Source of the DNA: Toxorhynchites rutilus septentrionalis
Lineage: Eukaryota; Arthropoda; Insecta; Diptera; Culicidae
Length of the DNA stretch: 64,000 nucleotides
Assembly: GCF_029784135.1 (NCBI RefSeq)
Contig: NC_073745.1
Coordinates: 239,354,191-239,418,190 of the forward strand
Direction of reading: 5' to 3'
In this document: in pieces, positions 42,498 through 55,030 of the stretch
Position numbering within the stretch: position 1 is the first letter of the stretch
Layout of the letters: each line of letters begins with the position of its first letter
Position numbers and translations under genes: made by a program
Notes under the pieces: generated by a model
Database searches by the model: none
The model's input: the letters and a program-made list of their open reading frames with translations, nothing else
Told to the model about the DNA's origin: nothing

Positions 42498-45400
42498 AGG
42501 GGAAATCAGGGTAAAACCGACACCCTAAGAATTCCCACATATTTCCAATACTCCCATGTTCCTCCGACTTCAAATCGTTACAGAACCTCTCAACTATTCA
42601 TGAGATGAGAGTGCCGGTGAATTAACACCCTGTCGGGTTAAAACCTTTAGAGAAACGAATGTAAACTTGTTACAAAAAGCAGGTGATGGATAAATTCCTA
42701 CTCCTGGTCCGGAGTAAACACGAGAGTTTTGATTTCAGCTTGGGTGAACAAACACGGGGGTTGTGCCGATGAGCGTTGAAGCTCTTCCAGGCTTTTTTGT
42801 TGACAAGCCCTGTTCAACGTTGGTTTTGGCTTTTTTATCAATCCAGTTCTGTCGTTTTGTCTTCCAAATATAAACACGAGACATCTACATGAAGCAAGGA
42901 CGCATTTTTCCTGTCAGTGGAACACAAACCAGGTGTCGGTTTTACCCTGACTGAAGGTGTCGGTGTTACCCCGAATGGGATCGAAATTTCAAAACAACGT
43001 TTTCCATCATCGATAATCAACAAAACCGTCTCATAAAATACACTGAATATTGATCTAAGATGAATAAGGCTCACAGAAGTATCGAATTTTTCAGAATTTT
43101 CCGACTAAAACACTTGAATTCCACTAGCGGAATTTTACACGGACTAACTCCTGTTTGCCGACCGGTCCTGTTGTGTTGTTTGTTATGACAGTAAAGCGAC
43201 TTCCGCAGCTGTAGGGTGAATCGGAACGTAAAAAATGACAAGTGTGTACAGAGGACTTAGGAAAATTTGCAAAAAACAGGAAGTGGGTTATATCTATGGT
43301 ATAACCGCAATGGTGACGTAGGACTATCGTTGATTCAGTGATCATTTGTTTGAAGTTGAATCTGAATCCATTCTGAATGAATGACTAAATGAATATTTGA
43401 GGCACTTCGAAAACGAGAGCTCTTTTGCTTGCATGTTATTTTCAATGCCAAGAGGAACTGGCAGATTATTTTGCAGCAGCGATATCTTTCCGGATTCTTC
43501 TCGAAGTCCACCACCAGTGGTGAATGCTAACTCGATAACCACCTGTTAATTGCACTTGATTGAAAAACCACAAAATCAATTGTATTTGGTCGCAGTATTA
43601 TATGGATAGAAAACGTTAAAATATACTCTTTTATTTTTTTATTATAAATAATTTTTCAGCAACGGTCACTTCTTTCCGGATTCTTCTCGATAATCAGCAA
43701 ACGTAAAGAGTTGCGCGCGTGTATGTGTGTGTGTGACGGTTGCTCCGATATCTCAAGCGGAACCAATTTTCGATGCTGGTATTCTCTCGGTCGTTTTCTC
43801 TTCTCTTAATGATAATGAATCCCTTGATCCTTCGCCGTCCAGCTCGTCCAGCTCGTTCAACTCGTTCAGTAACGATGTTGTCTTGTCGATGTCCTCACGA
43901 AAAATGAATTCGTTTCACCACCACAATATCGCTCAAGTATGCTTTTTGTCCGTGACTGAATCGAAAGAAGTTGTGGTTTACGATGGAAATTTGGAAGGAA
44001 AACTAGAGGCGAATGAACTCTTTGAGTTTGAAACTTTCTGCGACTGAGCAATAATTGAAAATTATATGATTTTCGCGATGCGAAACATTTTCCATTGCGC
44101 GCGCGAACTGTATTCGATACGAAAATATTCTACTGATGGGGGAGAATAATCTACAGAAGCTTTCCTGCTAATTAGTTGCACTTGATTGAAGAATCACAAA
44201 ACCAAATGTATTCGATCGCAGCAGTACTATGTGGATAGAAAACATTAAAATAAACTCTTCCGCTTAAACATAATTTTCAATTCCAAGGGAACTGGCATAT
44301 TATTTAGCAGTAACGATGACATCATTCCGGATTCTTCTCGAAGTCCACCACCAGTGGTTAATGCTAACTTAATAACCACCTGTTAATTGCACTTGATTGA
44401 AAAATCACAAAACCAACTGTATTTGATCGCAGTTTTACATGGATAGGAAACATTAAAATAAACTTTTTCACGTGAATATATTTTTCAATTCCCAGGGTAA
44501 CTGGCAGATTATTTTCCAGCAACGATTGAATCTTTCCGGAATTTTCTCAATGCTGAATGGTGTCCAAACGAAAAAACATCCATGCGTGTATGTGTGTGTG
44601 TGGCGGCTGCTTCGATGTCTTCCCGGGGAGCCGTTTTTCGATGCTGATACTCTCTTGGTCACCTTCTCTTCTCCTCCTGCCTCCTGCCTCCTGGCTTTTC
44701 TGCCCTCCCTCACAGTTACAAACAAACTGCATGTCTTTCAGATCAGGTCAGGCTAGGTAATGAATCCCTCGATCCCTTGATTCCTCGCCGAAAAAGAATA
44801 ATTTTCAGAAGCTTTCCTGTTGATTGCGATCGATTGAAAAATCACAAAACCAAATGTATTTGGTTGCATTGTTATATGGATAGAAAACATTAAAATAAAC
44901 TCTTTCTCATCAATGTATTTTTCAATTCCTCAGGGAACTGACAGAGTATTTTTCAGCAACGATTAGTTCTTTCCCGATTTTCCTCGATACTTGAAGCCCA
45001 CCAGTGGTTAATGCTAACTCGATAACCACCTGTTAATAGCACTTAATCGAAAAATATTTGGTCACAGTGTTACATGGATAGAAAACATTAAAATGAACTC
45101 TTTCGCATGAATATATTTTTCAGTTTTCAGGGGAACTGGCAGATTATTTTTCAACAACGATTGAATCTTTCCGGAAATTTCTCGATGCTGAATGGCATCC
45201 AAACGAAAATAGTTCCGCGCGTGTATGTGTGTGTGTTGGTTGCTCCCATGTTTCAAGCGGAACCGTTTGTGGCATCACTCTCCTCCTGATGGATTCCCTT
45301 CTGGCCTTAGGTGCACAAACAGGCTCTTGGTGACACCGTTCATCAGCGCTTTCATGATAAACGAAATTAGCTTCACAACAACAGCGACAACATGCTCCAA

Positions 45401-45757
45401 TCGCTGTTCAATTATAACTGAGTGGATTTCCGAGCGGCGCTCGCTTATATACCGATTGGTGATTTCAATAGCCTGTTTTGAAAGCAATTTTAAGGCAATT
45501 GAAACAAGTTTTTGGATGAAAAAGTAACAAGTATATACCGCGTAGACATTTTATCTTTCGAATGAAGTGTTTATCATACCATTCCGGTCAGTTGTTTAAG
45601 AGCTATTGACGCTCAAAATCTCGGTCTCCGGCGTAACGCTTTCGTTTTCGAAACTTTGATTTTACACCCCGGTATAGAAATGAAAGACGTAGTCCTACGT
45701 CAAAAATGTCTTCTAATTGCAAAAATCAGGAGGTGTCGGGGTTACCCTGATTTTCCT
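42498..45757. mobile_element. inverted-repeat element (GGGTAAAACCGACACC ends) hosting HEE copy E13
   Basis: The left end AGGGGAAATCAGGGTAAAAC then CGACACC is matched by the inverted right end AGGAAAATCAGGGTAACCCC, then GACACC. Extra copies of the motif at 42927-42980 suggest duplication of the terminus. The remaining interior (42550-43270) carries no recognised coding. To its left, 41500-42240 has related GGGGTAAGACGGACC and TTACCGGTAA repeats. Confidence 0.5.
43277..45701 (-). mobile_element. HEE copy E13, 2.4 kb
   Basis: Left CAGGAAGTGGGTTATATC preceded by six A; right GACGTAGTCCTACGTC followed by five A. It contains inverted ~200-bp monomers (CCACCTGTTAAT boundaries near 43548, 44390 and 45035) interleaved with several promoter-leader-like modules holding TGTGTGTG microsatellites. 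The TATA/Initiator pair lies near 45420-45455 on the minus strand. It is an alternative amplification of the same modules as E3. Confidence 0.8.
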
Positions 45758-45759
45758 TT

Positions 45760-47105
45760 CGAAATTTCCAGAAGAGGAAAACGGACGTTCAAACTACAAT
45801 GATGTTGGGCGTAAAGTACGAAGACCATCGAATACCATTGCCATGTATTTGCTTCTGATGCCCTCTGTACGAAAACATCTGAGGATTTTCATCAATCCGT
45901 TTATAGACGTTGAGCCTAGGCTGGAAGTTGATACTTTTGATTGCTGCAATCGTCAAGGTTCTCCTTGATGCTCAACAGATTCTGCATTTTCCAGTGGGTT
46001 TTTTCCTTCCGGTCATCCAGCTACTGAACCATCACCATAACCGTCAAATTTAATCAAATCACGAACGATTTAAAATGCCTGCTTGTTCAATGCAGTCCGT
46101 GAAGTTTGATAGAAGACACAGAAGTCATCATTAATTATGCCACGACCACGAGCAGAATGCAGATAGCTGTTTTAGCATAAATTGTGACGTCAGTTTCATA
46201 AAGGGTGCAGTTCTTCCAGTATAGCAGTTCAACAGCGACCAGAACTGGTTCGAGGTTCGAGTATCGAGATCGAGCAGCTATTTTTGAACAGTAGGTCGGA
46301 GGTCGTAGAATCGGCGCAACACTGCCAGTTGGATTTTTCGATCTTATTTAGATTCTAGAGCAGGGATTCTCAAAATATTTCGGGCTAAGACCCCTTTCCC
46401 AGAATGAAGTGATACCTCAGACTCCTATAGCCAAACTTCTTCAAACATACGAAATACGTAACAATTGAAAATTTAACCCTTTAGAAGGCCGAGAAAACTA
46501 GGCAAGGAATCGACTCATACGTAAACCTTTGATACAAAATAAACTATTGAAAAAGATGAAAAAATTGTGGCTATGCAGTTGCCATTGCCCGTTAACCCCA
46601 AAAACACTGATTGTCACATTGCTCACAGCTCACAATTATTGGGCATTTGGTTATGCAAAAATTAAAACAATATTTCTTGTGCAGCGAAAAAACATTTTTT
46701 TAAAGACCTTTTCATCATTTTTATGATTTTAATTTTTCATCAAATACATTATTTATTTTATTGAATATCAAGTGTAATTAATAATTATAAGTAGGTAATT
46801 ATTTCAAAAAAAATCGCAAAGTATTTGTAAATTCAGGATATCCTCAATCCTCTTAGGAAAATTCTTGTGTAATACGCCGCGAAAAAAAGAAAACAATATT
46901 CTTTTGACACTACGTACGTAGGTAACTAACCATTTTGTAAATTCTTTGCTTTAGTTTACCTTATTTAGCTATTGAATCACTTTATAATCTCTTGAATTAA
47001 ATTAATAGATAAGTGTATTATCATTCAAGCTCCAATGCAGCTTCACAAAGCGTTCTCAAAATATGCACAAAGAAAACTGTACAGTACTAAGCTTGCTTTC
47101 GCATG
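45760..47105. other. no gene recognised
   Basis: AT-rich sequence with short ORFs only; 46360-46420 and 41210-41690 both read like decayed ends of repeats. Nothing else could be supported. Confidence 0.4.
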
Positions 47106-47275
47106 GATTTTGTCTTAGGATTACGTCTTCCATTTCTGTACCGGTGTGTAAGAAATCTTCAAAAATAAGAGATTACGTCGGAGGTGCAAGGTTTTGAGCG
47201 TGAATAACTCTTTGCCGGTTGAACGAAGTGGTATGATAATCACTTCATTCGAAAGACAAAATGTCTACCAGTGAT
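47106..47275 (+). mobile_element. HEE fragment E14 (left end only)
   Basis: TTGTCTTAGGATTACGTCTT followed by CCATTTCTGTACCGGTGTGT, GGAGGTGCAAGGTTTTGAGC and ACTTCATTCGAAAGACAAAA follow the left 170 bp of E3 with many substitutions. The element then breaks off. It is clearly older than the other copies. Confidence 0.7.
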
Positions 47276-47552
47276 GTTTTTTTCAGAACTTGGGACCTAA
47301 GTGCAAGCTCATACAGTAAAATAACAGTAGCATGTTTGGACTTGAATTTGATCATGACTGCCTTCTATTTAATCGAGTATATGGGCCAAATATAGCACAA
47401 GTCAAAATGTGCCTGAAGGACTTGTATACTCAAACACATTATCTCGCACGAACTTGATCACGCTTTTTCACTTGCCGATTTTCTGATCTTTTATAAATTA
47501 ATAAACTTATGTCGATGAGCCTTGTGAGGTTCTGAAAAGTGCAAAAATAATA

Positions 47553-49760
47553 TTAGGTTGAGGAAAAAGATATCCATTATCTTCTCGGTAGCTGGCTGTA
47601 GTGATCAATATCTCGTGTGGTATCGATCACACTGTTTCATGTTTAGGCTCGTTGTGAAGGTTACATTTCACACTAAAAAACAGGAAGTGGGTTATATCTA
47701 TGGTATAACCGCAAGGGTGACGTAGGACTATCGTTGATTTAGAGATCATTTGTTTGAAGTTGAATCTAAATCCATTCTGAATGAATGAATAAATATTTGG
47801 GGGACTTCGAAAACGAGAGCGTTACGTTGGAGGCACAAGGTTTTATGCATCCAATATAGGATACGAAAAACCTTGTTCTGAAGAATAATCTTCAGAAGCT
47901 TTCCTGCTAACTGCACTTGATTGACAAATCACAAAACCAAATGTATTATATGGATATTTTATGGATAGAAAACATTAAAATAAACTCATTCGCTTGAATG
48001 TAATTTTCAATTCCAAGGGGAACTGGCAGATTATTTTCCAGCAACGCAGGATATGGCAGGATATTTCCACATTTTCCTTGATACTGGAAGCCCACCAGTG
48101 GTTAATACTAACTCGATAACCACCTGTTAATAGCACTTGATTGAAAAATATTTGGTCACAGTGTTACATGGATAGAAAACATTAAAATAAACTCTTTCAC
48201 ATGAATGTATTTTTAAATTCCCAGAGGAACTGGCAGACTATTTTCCAGAAATGATTAGATCTTTCCGGAACTTTCTCGATGCTGAATGGCATCCAAACGG
48301 AAAGAATTCTGCGCGTGTATGTGTCTCCTCCAGCACGTTATGCAACGATGTTGTCTTGTCGAAGTCCTCACGAAAAATGAATGCGTCTCACCACCAGAAT
48401 ATCGCTTAAGTATGCTTTTTGTGTGAGATTGAATTGAGAGGTGTGGTTTACGATGGCAATTTGGAAGGCAAACTAGAGGGGAATGAACTCTCTGAGCTCG
48501 AAACTTTCGGCGACTGAGCAATAATCGATTGCGTGCGCATACAATATTGGATACGGAAATATGCTACTGATGGGGAAGAATAATCTTCAGAAGCTTTCCT
48601 GCTAATTACACTTGGTTGAAAAATTACAAAATCAAATGTATTTGATCTCTGTGTTACATGGTTAGAAAACATTAAAATAAACTCTTACACATGAATGTAT
48701 TTTTAAATTCCCAGAGGAACTGGCAGATTATTTTCCAGAAATGATTAGATCTTTCCGGAACTTTCTCGATGCTGAATGGCATCCAAACGGAAAGAATTCC
48801 GCGCGTGTATGTGTGTGTGTAGCGATGTCTTCCCGGGGAACCGTTTGTGGCATCACCGTCCTCCTGATGGATTCCCTTCTGGCCTAAGGTGCACAAACAG
48901 GCTCTTGGTGACACCGTTCATCCGCGCTTTCATGATAAACGAAGAGCTTTACCACAACAGCGACAACATGCTCCAATCGCTGTTCAATTAGAACTGAGTG
49001 GATTTCCGAGCGGCGCCCGCTTATATACCGATTGGTGATTTCAATAGTCTGTTTCGAGAACAATTTTAAGGTTATTGAAACAAGATTTTGGATCAAAAAG
49101 TAACAAGTATATAACGCGTAGACATTTTATATTTCGAATGAAGTGTTTATCATACCATTTCGTTCAGTTGTTCAGAAGCTATTAACGCTCAAAAGCTCGG
49201 TCTTCGGCGTAACGCTTTCGGTTTCGAAACTTTGATTTTACGCCCCGGTATAGAAATGAAAGACGTAGTCCTACGTCAAAAATCTTTTGCTGTTTTTTGT
49301 TTGTTCCATTCAGTTGTGAGTTGCATGGTGTTAACAATGAAGTCAAAAAACGGTATATTTTTATAGTTATTAATTTTTATAGTTTTTTTATAGTATTTGA
49401 TGAGAATTGAAGAGAGGAATTTTTTATGAGTTCCTTCCATATGGCCAATACTTCAATTAGATGTCTACCATCAACAACTGGACTGTTTGAAACTAGGGAT
49501 TGGCCAGAAACTGCCAAAATTGGGCAACAGAAGAGGTGTTGTTATCCATCAGGACAACGCAAGGCCACACATGTCTATAGTTACTCCCCAGAAACTCCGG
49601 GGGGTTGGTTGGGTAGTAACAATGCGTCCAGTCCAAACCTGGCAATAAGTTATTACTACCTTTTTCTCGCATTGCAAAACTTCCTGAGTGATAAGAAATT
49701 GGGATCAAGAGAATATTGTGAAAATCGATCACCATAGTTTTTCGCCAATAACCCAAGGGG
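47553..49760 (+). mobile_element. mariner relic, split by HEE copy E15
   Basis: The left terminus TTAGGTTGAGGAAAAAGATA and the following ~115 bp match the mariner at 59633. After E15 it resumes at 49278 with AATCTTTTGCTGTTTTTTGT, at the homologous position. Further on it contains VVIHQDNARPH (second catalytic motif) and the HLFLALQNFL-like end. Large deletions and shifts remove the rest. Confidence 0.8.
47681..49277 (-). mobile_element. HEE copy E15, 1.6 kb, inserted in a mariner
   Basis: Left CAGGAAGTGGGTTATATC after six A; right GACGTAGTCCTACGTC before five A. It contains two inverted monomer blocks, a module with CAACGATGTTGTCTTGTCGA (also in E3 and E13) and the inverted promoter near 49000-49030. 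Removing it restores the mariner sequence across an A-run. Confidence 0.85.
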
Positions 49761-50246
49761 TCGATATCGACCACTTTGAGAATCCTTGTTATAGAGTAAT
49801 ATTTCAAAGCGGCATAAAGGCGAATATTATTTATGGTGTAAAATATAAAATTACAGAAATTACCGGTAATTCGGTAATGGAAAATAACACGGTATTACCG
49901 GTAAAACCGGTTAACAATCCCTATTTTCGAAGGGGTAAAAGCGCCATACGTCGTGATATTGAATGATTTTCATATCAAATAAAACACTATCTTTTTACTC
50001 GTCTCTTTACACACAAATGCCTCGAAGGTACGTAAGGAAGTCATAGCGGATGCAATATGGCTAAAGCGGCAGTGGATAACGGCATGTCAGGAGAGCATTA
50101 GTCCGTTTTTTTATTCCTTGGGCCATTTTTCATCTACAAGTCAAAGGGAATAAATCACCGACGATGCAGCATGGATTCATTGCTCCTCTATATATCACAA
50201 ATAGTAATAAAACTGAACTGAATGAAACACTATCATGAGCACTTTT

Positions 50247-50717
50247 TTGGGGGTCTCCGTAGCCACATTGGTTGCGCGTTCGCTTAGTAAGCGATCGATC
50301 GTGAGTTCAAAACTCAGGGCCCTCATTGACCATCTTTGTGTTGTTACAGAATAGCTACGTCCACGCAACAATCATCAGCGATGGAGATCGATCCACGGTC
50401 GAAATAAGATCGATTCATCCATACAACTGCTCTGCTCTGCAAGATACATCGGGCTGCTGTTCTATAAATAACTCAACAATGATCAAACAACTGTCTGTCC
50501 GGTGGTCAAACTGGATAATGGAAGAACAGAAAGAATACTCTTACGCCTAAATGGCTACTGTGTGAATGTACCAAATGTAATGGTATAGAAGGAATACTGG
50601 CGAATGGCAACTGTGTAATGTGCTAATTATAGATATGATAACCATGTGACATGTACACGATTAAAATTCGGCTCTGTTACAGCTAAAATGCTAATGAGCC
50701 TTAAATAAATAATTTAT
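50247..50717 (+). mobile_element. tRNA-derived SINE, copy 2 (5' part of the chimera)
   Basis: It is ~95% similar by eye to copy 1 at 1115 over head and body. It ends at GAGCCTTAAATAAATAATTT rather than in its own A-tail, and runs directly into LINE sequence. Confidence 0.85.
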
Positions 50718-50743
50718 TATTTTGAAACGTATTTGAAACAGAA

Positions 50744-52167
50744 ATGCCAGCAAAGAATCAATTTTCTCCAAGCAATAACCGGAACATGGTGGGGTGCCCA
50801 TCCAGGAGACCTTATCAGTTATACAAAACAACGATATTATCAGTGTTAGAATATGGCAGTTTTTGCTTCCGATCAGCTGCCAGGATTCATATTCTCAAGC
50901 TGAAGAGAATACAATATCGTTGCTTGCGTATAGCAATGGGGTGTTTGCATTCGACACATACGATGAGTCTCGAAGTTTTGGCAGGAGTACCCCCGCTTAC
51001 TCTTCGGTTCACAGAATTGTCCTACAGATTTCTCATCCGTTGCAAGATCATGAATCCATTGGTGATTGATAACTTCGAAAATCTACTCCAACTGATTCCT
51101 CAGTCAAGTTTTATGTCTTTATACCATGAGTACCTTACCCACGACGTGCACCCTTCACCAGGCATCTCCAACCAAGTTTGCTTCCCATACTTCTGCAATT
51201 CCTCTGTCATTTTTGATCTGTCCATGCGACAAAAAATCCATGGAATCCCAGATCATCTACGCTCAGATTCTATTCCGCCGATATTTTCGGCAGAATATGG
51301 GGGCATAGTTAGATCTGATAAAATGTTCTTTACTGACGGTTCATTCATAAACGGGTCCACTGGCTTTGGCATCTTCAATGAAAATTCCAGTGCCTCTTTC
51401 AAACTCAAAGATCCTTGTTCCGTGTATGTTGCTGAACTGGGTGCGATATAATACGCACTGGGGATCATTGAAACATTGCCCATCGACCACTATTTTATTT
51501 TTTCAGACAGTCTCAGCTCATTAGAGGCAATCCGCTCAATGAAGGTTGATAAACGCTCATCTTATTTCCTAACAAGAATAAGACAAGTGTTTTGGTCGAA
51601 AAATTATTCAAGATTACCTTAGCATGGGTTCCCTCTCATTGTTCGATTCCGGGGAATGAGAAAGCGGACTCGCTAGCTAAGGTGGGCGCTTTAGAAGGCA
51701 CACTTTTTGAAAGGCAAATTGCTTATAATGAATTTTTCCACATTCCTCGTCAGTATACGATCGTAAGTTGGCAGCGCATGTGGAGTGGAGATGAGTTCGG
51801 TCGTTGGTTACACACGATTATCCCTAAGGTCTCGACGAGTGCATGGTTCAAGGGATTGAATGTAGGTCGTGATTTCATTCACGTGATATCTCGGCTTATG
51901 TCCAATCACTACAACCAAAGTGCGCATCTCTATCGCATTGGGCTCGCAGCAAACAATCTTTGTGATTGTGGCGATGGCTACCACGACATCGAGCATGTTG
52001 TCTGGTCGTGTATCCGGTTCCATGCTGCTCGCTCTCAGCTCTCTAGAGCACTGAGAGCACAAGGCAGACAATCGGATATCCCCGTCCGGGATATCTTAGG
52101 TAGCCGTGATCCTGATCTTCTGCTTCATCTATACCTGTTCCTCAGAAACGCCGATGTCAACGTTTAA
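50744..52167 (+). pseudogene. non-LTR retrotransposon ORF2, 3' part (RT thumb, RNase H, zinc knuckle)
   Basis: Such ORF2 proteins copy LINE RNA at a nicked target. The first frame begins in the RT thumb (PYQLYKTTILSVLEYGSFCF, then LKRIQYRCLRIAMGC). It continues into RNase H with D in FTDGSF, E in YVAELGAI, a TAA stop (51449-51451), and D in FSDSLSSLEAI. A frameshift near 51590 moves to the second frame (51592-52167), with the last RNase H block WVPSHCSIPGNEKADSLAK and a C-terminal knuckle CDCGDGYHDIEHVVWSC. It is 5'-truncated, lacking endonuclease and RT palm. RNase H plus this knuckle places it in the I/Loner/R1 group. Its 3' UTR runs to the A-tail at 52686. Confidence 0.85.
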
Positions 52168-54074
52168 TGATGTTTCCTTCGTTGTGTCTCCGTTTCATAT
52201 CCCTCCTATCCGATCGATAAACTTTTACTTAGTCGCGGCAATACATACACACACTCTTTACAGACACACGGGCCAAAGGTTGTGCAGTCCACTGATGATT
52301 CAACAAGAGCCAAAGGTTGTACCGCTCATGACAACTCTACACGAACTGATGATTGCGCCGGCTAGTGACCATTCTATCCTGGATTCCTCGAGTCGAGAAA
52401 GACGCACCATGCTAGATATGAGGTACAGACTAGGGGGGCGTTGCTGATTAATGGTCAGCTGCATCCCAATAGGAAGTATCCCGTGTCGGGCACACGTACA
52501 GAGCATTGGAGACAGCAACATCCCAATTACGAAAACACTTGTAATACTAACCTCAAGCCAACCGCGAGTAATCGGTTACATATTACTAACATAGATAATA
52601 AGAAAAATTGTATTGAACTCCCGGCCCCGTGAGGTTAACGCCATATGAGCCTTTATAAAAATATATATTTTGGGAAAAAAAAAAAAATGAGCACTTTTAC
52701 TTTTTTAAACGGATTGGAACTAGAAATACCTACTTCCGGGTCATTCAGACTTCACGTGAACAGATTTTGAGTGTAGTTTGTGTGTAGTTTATGAACCCTA
52801 AAACATGTAGTACCTTAGACAACACTGTTCCTGTTATTTTTACTAGACTAAACTGTTTGAAAATAGTCTTGGTCCGTGTTACCTCATCATGGTCCATTTT
52901 ATCCCGCGGGTGGCCCTTCTTATTCCGACAGCAAAATAAAAAGTAATGTTTTATCATTTCGAAAATAAATGAAAAAACGTCAATAACTATTAATAACAAT
53001 CAACGGTTACACATTTCTAGTAGTAGATTATTATATACTGAATGATATGCAACACAACAAATAGGGTAAATCCTAGAGGACGTTTAACTAAAAATGGTTT
53101 TTAGAGGGGCGGTCTTACCCTGTATTCCCCTACTAGCTACAGACATTGGAAACGAGCTGTTATGGAATTTTTCAAGTATTGCAGTCTATTTAACAAAATA
53201 TAATTAGCTATAAAATGTGAAAAAATAAATCAATCATTTCTTGTAATGATTCAACTCCAATAAATTCCATCACTGCTGAGAAAAAGTCACAAGTTTATTT
53301 TTTCCTCGTGCTTTTTTGTCATCATTTTGTCTCATTGAGTTCACATTAGCGCTTATTCTGTCCCTAGAAAGATTCCCCCCAAAATTATCGTTGCAGTGGG
53401 AGAAAATTTATATTCCTCGAAACAACAGGACGAACAAAGACAAAAGAAAACCGGGCGACACAACACGAAGACGCCTCTCTACTTGAGCCGTAGTTAATGT
53501 GAAATTTAATTAGAAAAGCTTCTACCTCCAAGATTCCCCATCACACTCATTCTACGACTACGCTTTTCGAGAGACTCGGATGCGTGTGTAAAGCCCACCG
53601 AAGAGCCCAAATTATAGCCAGCTTATGTGGAGGTTAATTTATTAGCGGATGTTCTTCGGCGAACGAATCCTTGGCGTTCGCTTCCTCCTTTCTTCCTTCT
53701 AGTTCCCAGCTCAAGAATGTGGAATGAATGGATAATATTATAAGTTCGTGCCGGGTACCGCGTGTCTCGCGACCGTTCGGAAAAGAAATATCCTTTGCAG
53801 TGGGGGAAGGGGGACGTGGAAAGAGCTATCCGTCTGGGGATTGTGGTAGCGAGGACTCCGGTTGATTTATGATGGCGCTTCTCTACTAAATAGATGATTC
53901 GCAGGCTCCCGGGCGGCAGCAGCAACTTCGAGAACGTGATTTCATTCCGGTGATATCACCCCGGGGCCGCAATCGGACAACGGATTTGTTTCTTTCTCAT
54001 TAATTGTTACGTGTTACGCATCGGAAGTTCGGTGAGGTACTGCTTTCACGGGTTCACTGTGCGGATATACTTAC

Positions 54075-54097
54075 GATTTCCGATGGGGATAGCTTGG
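54075..54097 (-). other. candidate 23-nt non-coding micro-exon, possibly Syb 5' UTR
   Basis: On the minus strand TACTGTTTCCCTCCAG (good acceptor) is followed by 23 nt, then GTAAGTATATC (perfect donor). The ATG exon at 33063 starts with an acceptor, so upstream non-coding exons on this strand are required. No coding potential was seen. This is based only on splice consensus, and chance pairs of sites occur. Confidence 0.35.
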
Positions 54098-54825
54098 CTG
54101 GAGGGAAACAGTAAATGTATCGCACTTTGCATGCGCACTATATAATGTGAGTTCAATAATTAACTGAATTGAATTGATTGGAGCCACTTGTTCAGCCTGT
54201 TGATGAGGAAGTTAATCATGAATGTCGGTCAAGATGGAAGCGATGCTTCCAATGAGAATGTTGTCGATGAATCAAAACAAGTAGAACTTCTCATTCCAAT
54301 CATACGGACTTGTTCCAGTTCATTGCACTTCGCGCGGTGCATCGAACAAGGAGAAATCTAACAAGAAACTAGTTGATAGACTATGCTTCGGGCAAAATAA
54401 ACGGCAGATTTCACTAAACGGAACCCAATAAGTAGTCTCTCGTTCAAAATGACTCATTGTGGCGCTACCTTTGAACATTTTTTTTTCTAACGTACGAATG
54501 GAATTCGGAACTATTAAACACTGAACCGATTACCACATTCCGATGAAGTCAGCAGAATTCCAGTATACCTGTTGCAATTTCGTTAATCTGCTAGCATTTT
54601 AGCAGTTCTGCGAGTAGGTGATTCAAATTCTCGCCACAGTTCCGTACAATTGCGCACAAATACATTCCCACAGATATCAGTGGGAAAGAAGAATCGAACG
54701 GGATTTTTTTTTATTGACACGTACAAACATTGGGTGATGACAAAATGACTCAATGTTGGATGCTCAACTTTGTCCACAAAAGTAAATACTGAACGAGGTA
54801 GATATTAAAATCGCGAACACTTACC

Positions 54826-55030
54826 GTAAAAACTGTGGAATAGTTAAATGCAGCAGATCACAATCGGTTTCAATAAACCGGACGGGAATTTACAGCGGAA
54901 AAACACCCTTTTTCACTTAGCACAAACTTGCTGCGGCTTACGGGAGGGCACTAGCGGAGTTGCTCAACAAAAACGGTTCAAATTATTGCTTTTTGACATA
55001 CGGTGTCACACGAAGGAACCGTTTCATGAA
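54826..55030 (-). other. candidate 5' UTR first exon, possibly of Syb (upstream limit uncertain)
   Basis: A minus-strand donor, TTTTTACG followed by GTAAGTGTTC, ends a non-repetitive stretch with balanced base composition and frequent CpG, unlike the AT-rich repeats around it. It lies upstream of, and on the same strand as, the micro-exon candidate and the ATG exon. I could not identify a TATA box or a clear Initiator, so the 5' limit given is only a guess. Confidence 0.3.

Larger units (their letters stand above)
50247..52686 (+). mobile_element. SINE-LINE chimera flanked by one 12-bp target duplication
   Basis: ATGAGCACTTTT occurs exactly at 50235-50246 and 52687-52698. Between the two copies lie a SINE (50247 to ~50717) and, without a break or an internal duplication, the 3' portion of an RNase H-type non-LTR retrotransposon ending in a run of A. 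The shared duplication shows both parts were integrated together. Confidence 0.8.

Noticed and set aside
52300..52640. Extra coding gene downstream of the LINE C-terminus
   Set aside because: The short frames lie between the LINE stop and its A-tail inside the same target duplication, so this is LINE 3' UTR.
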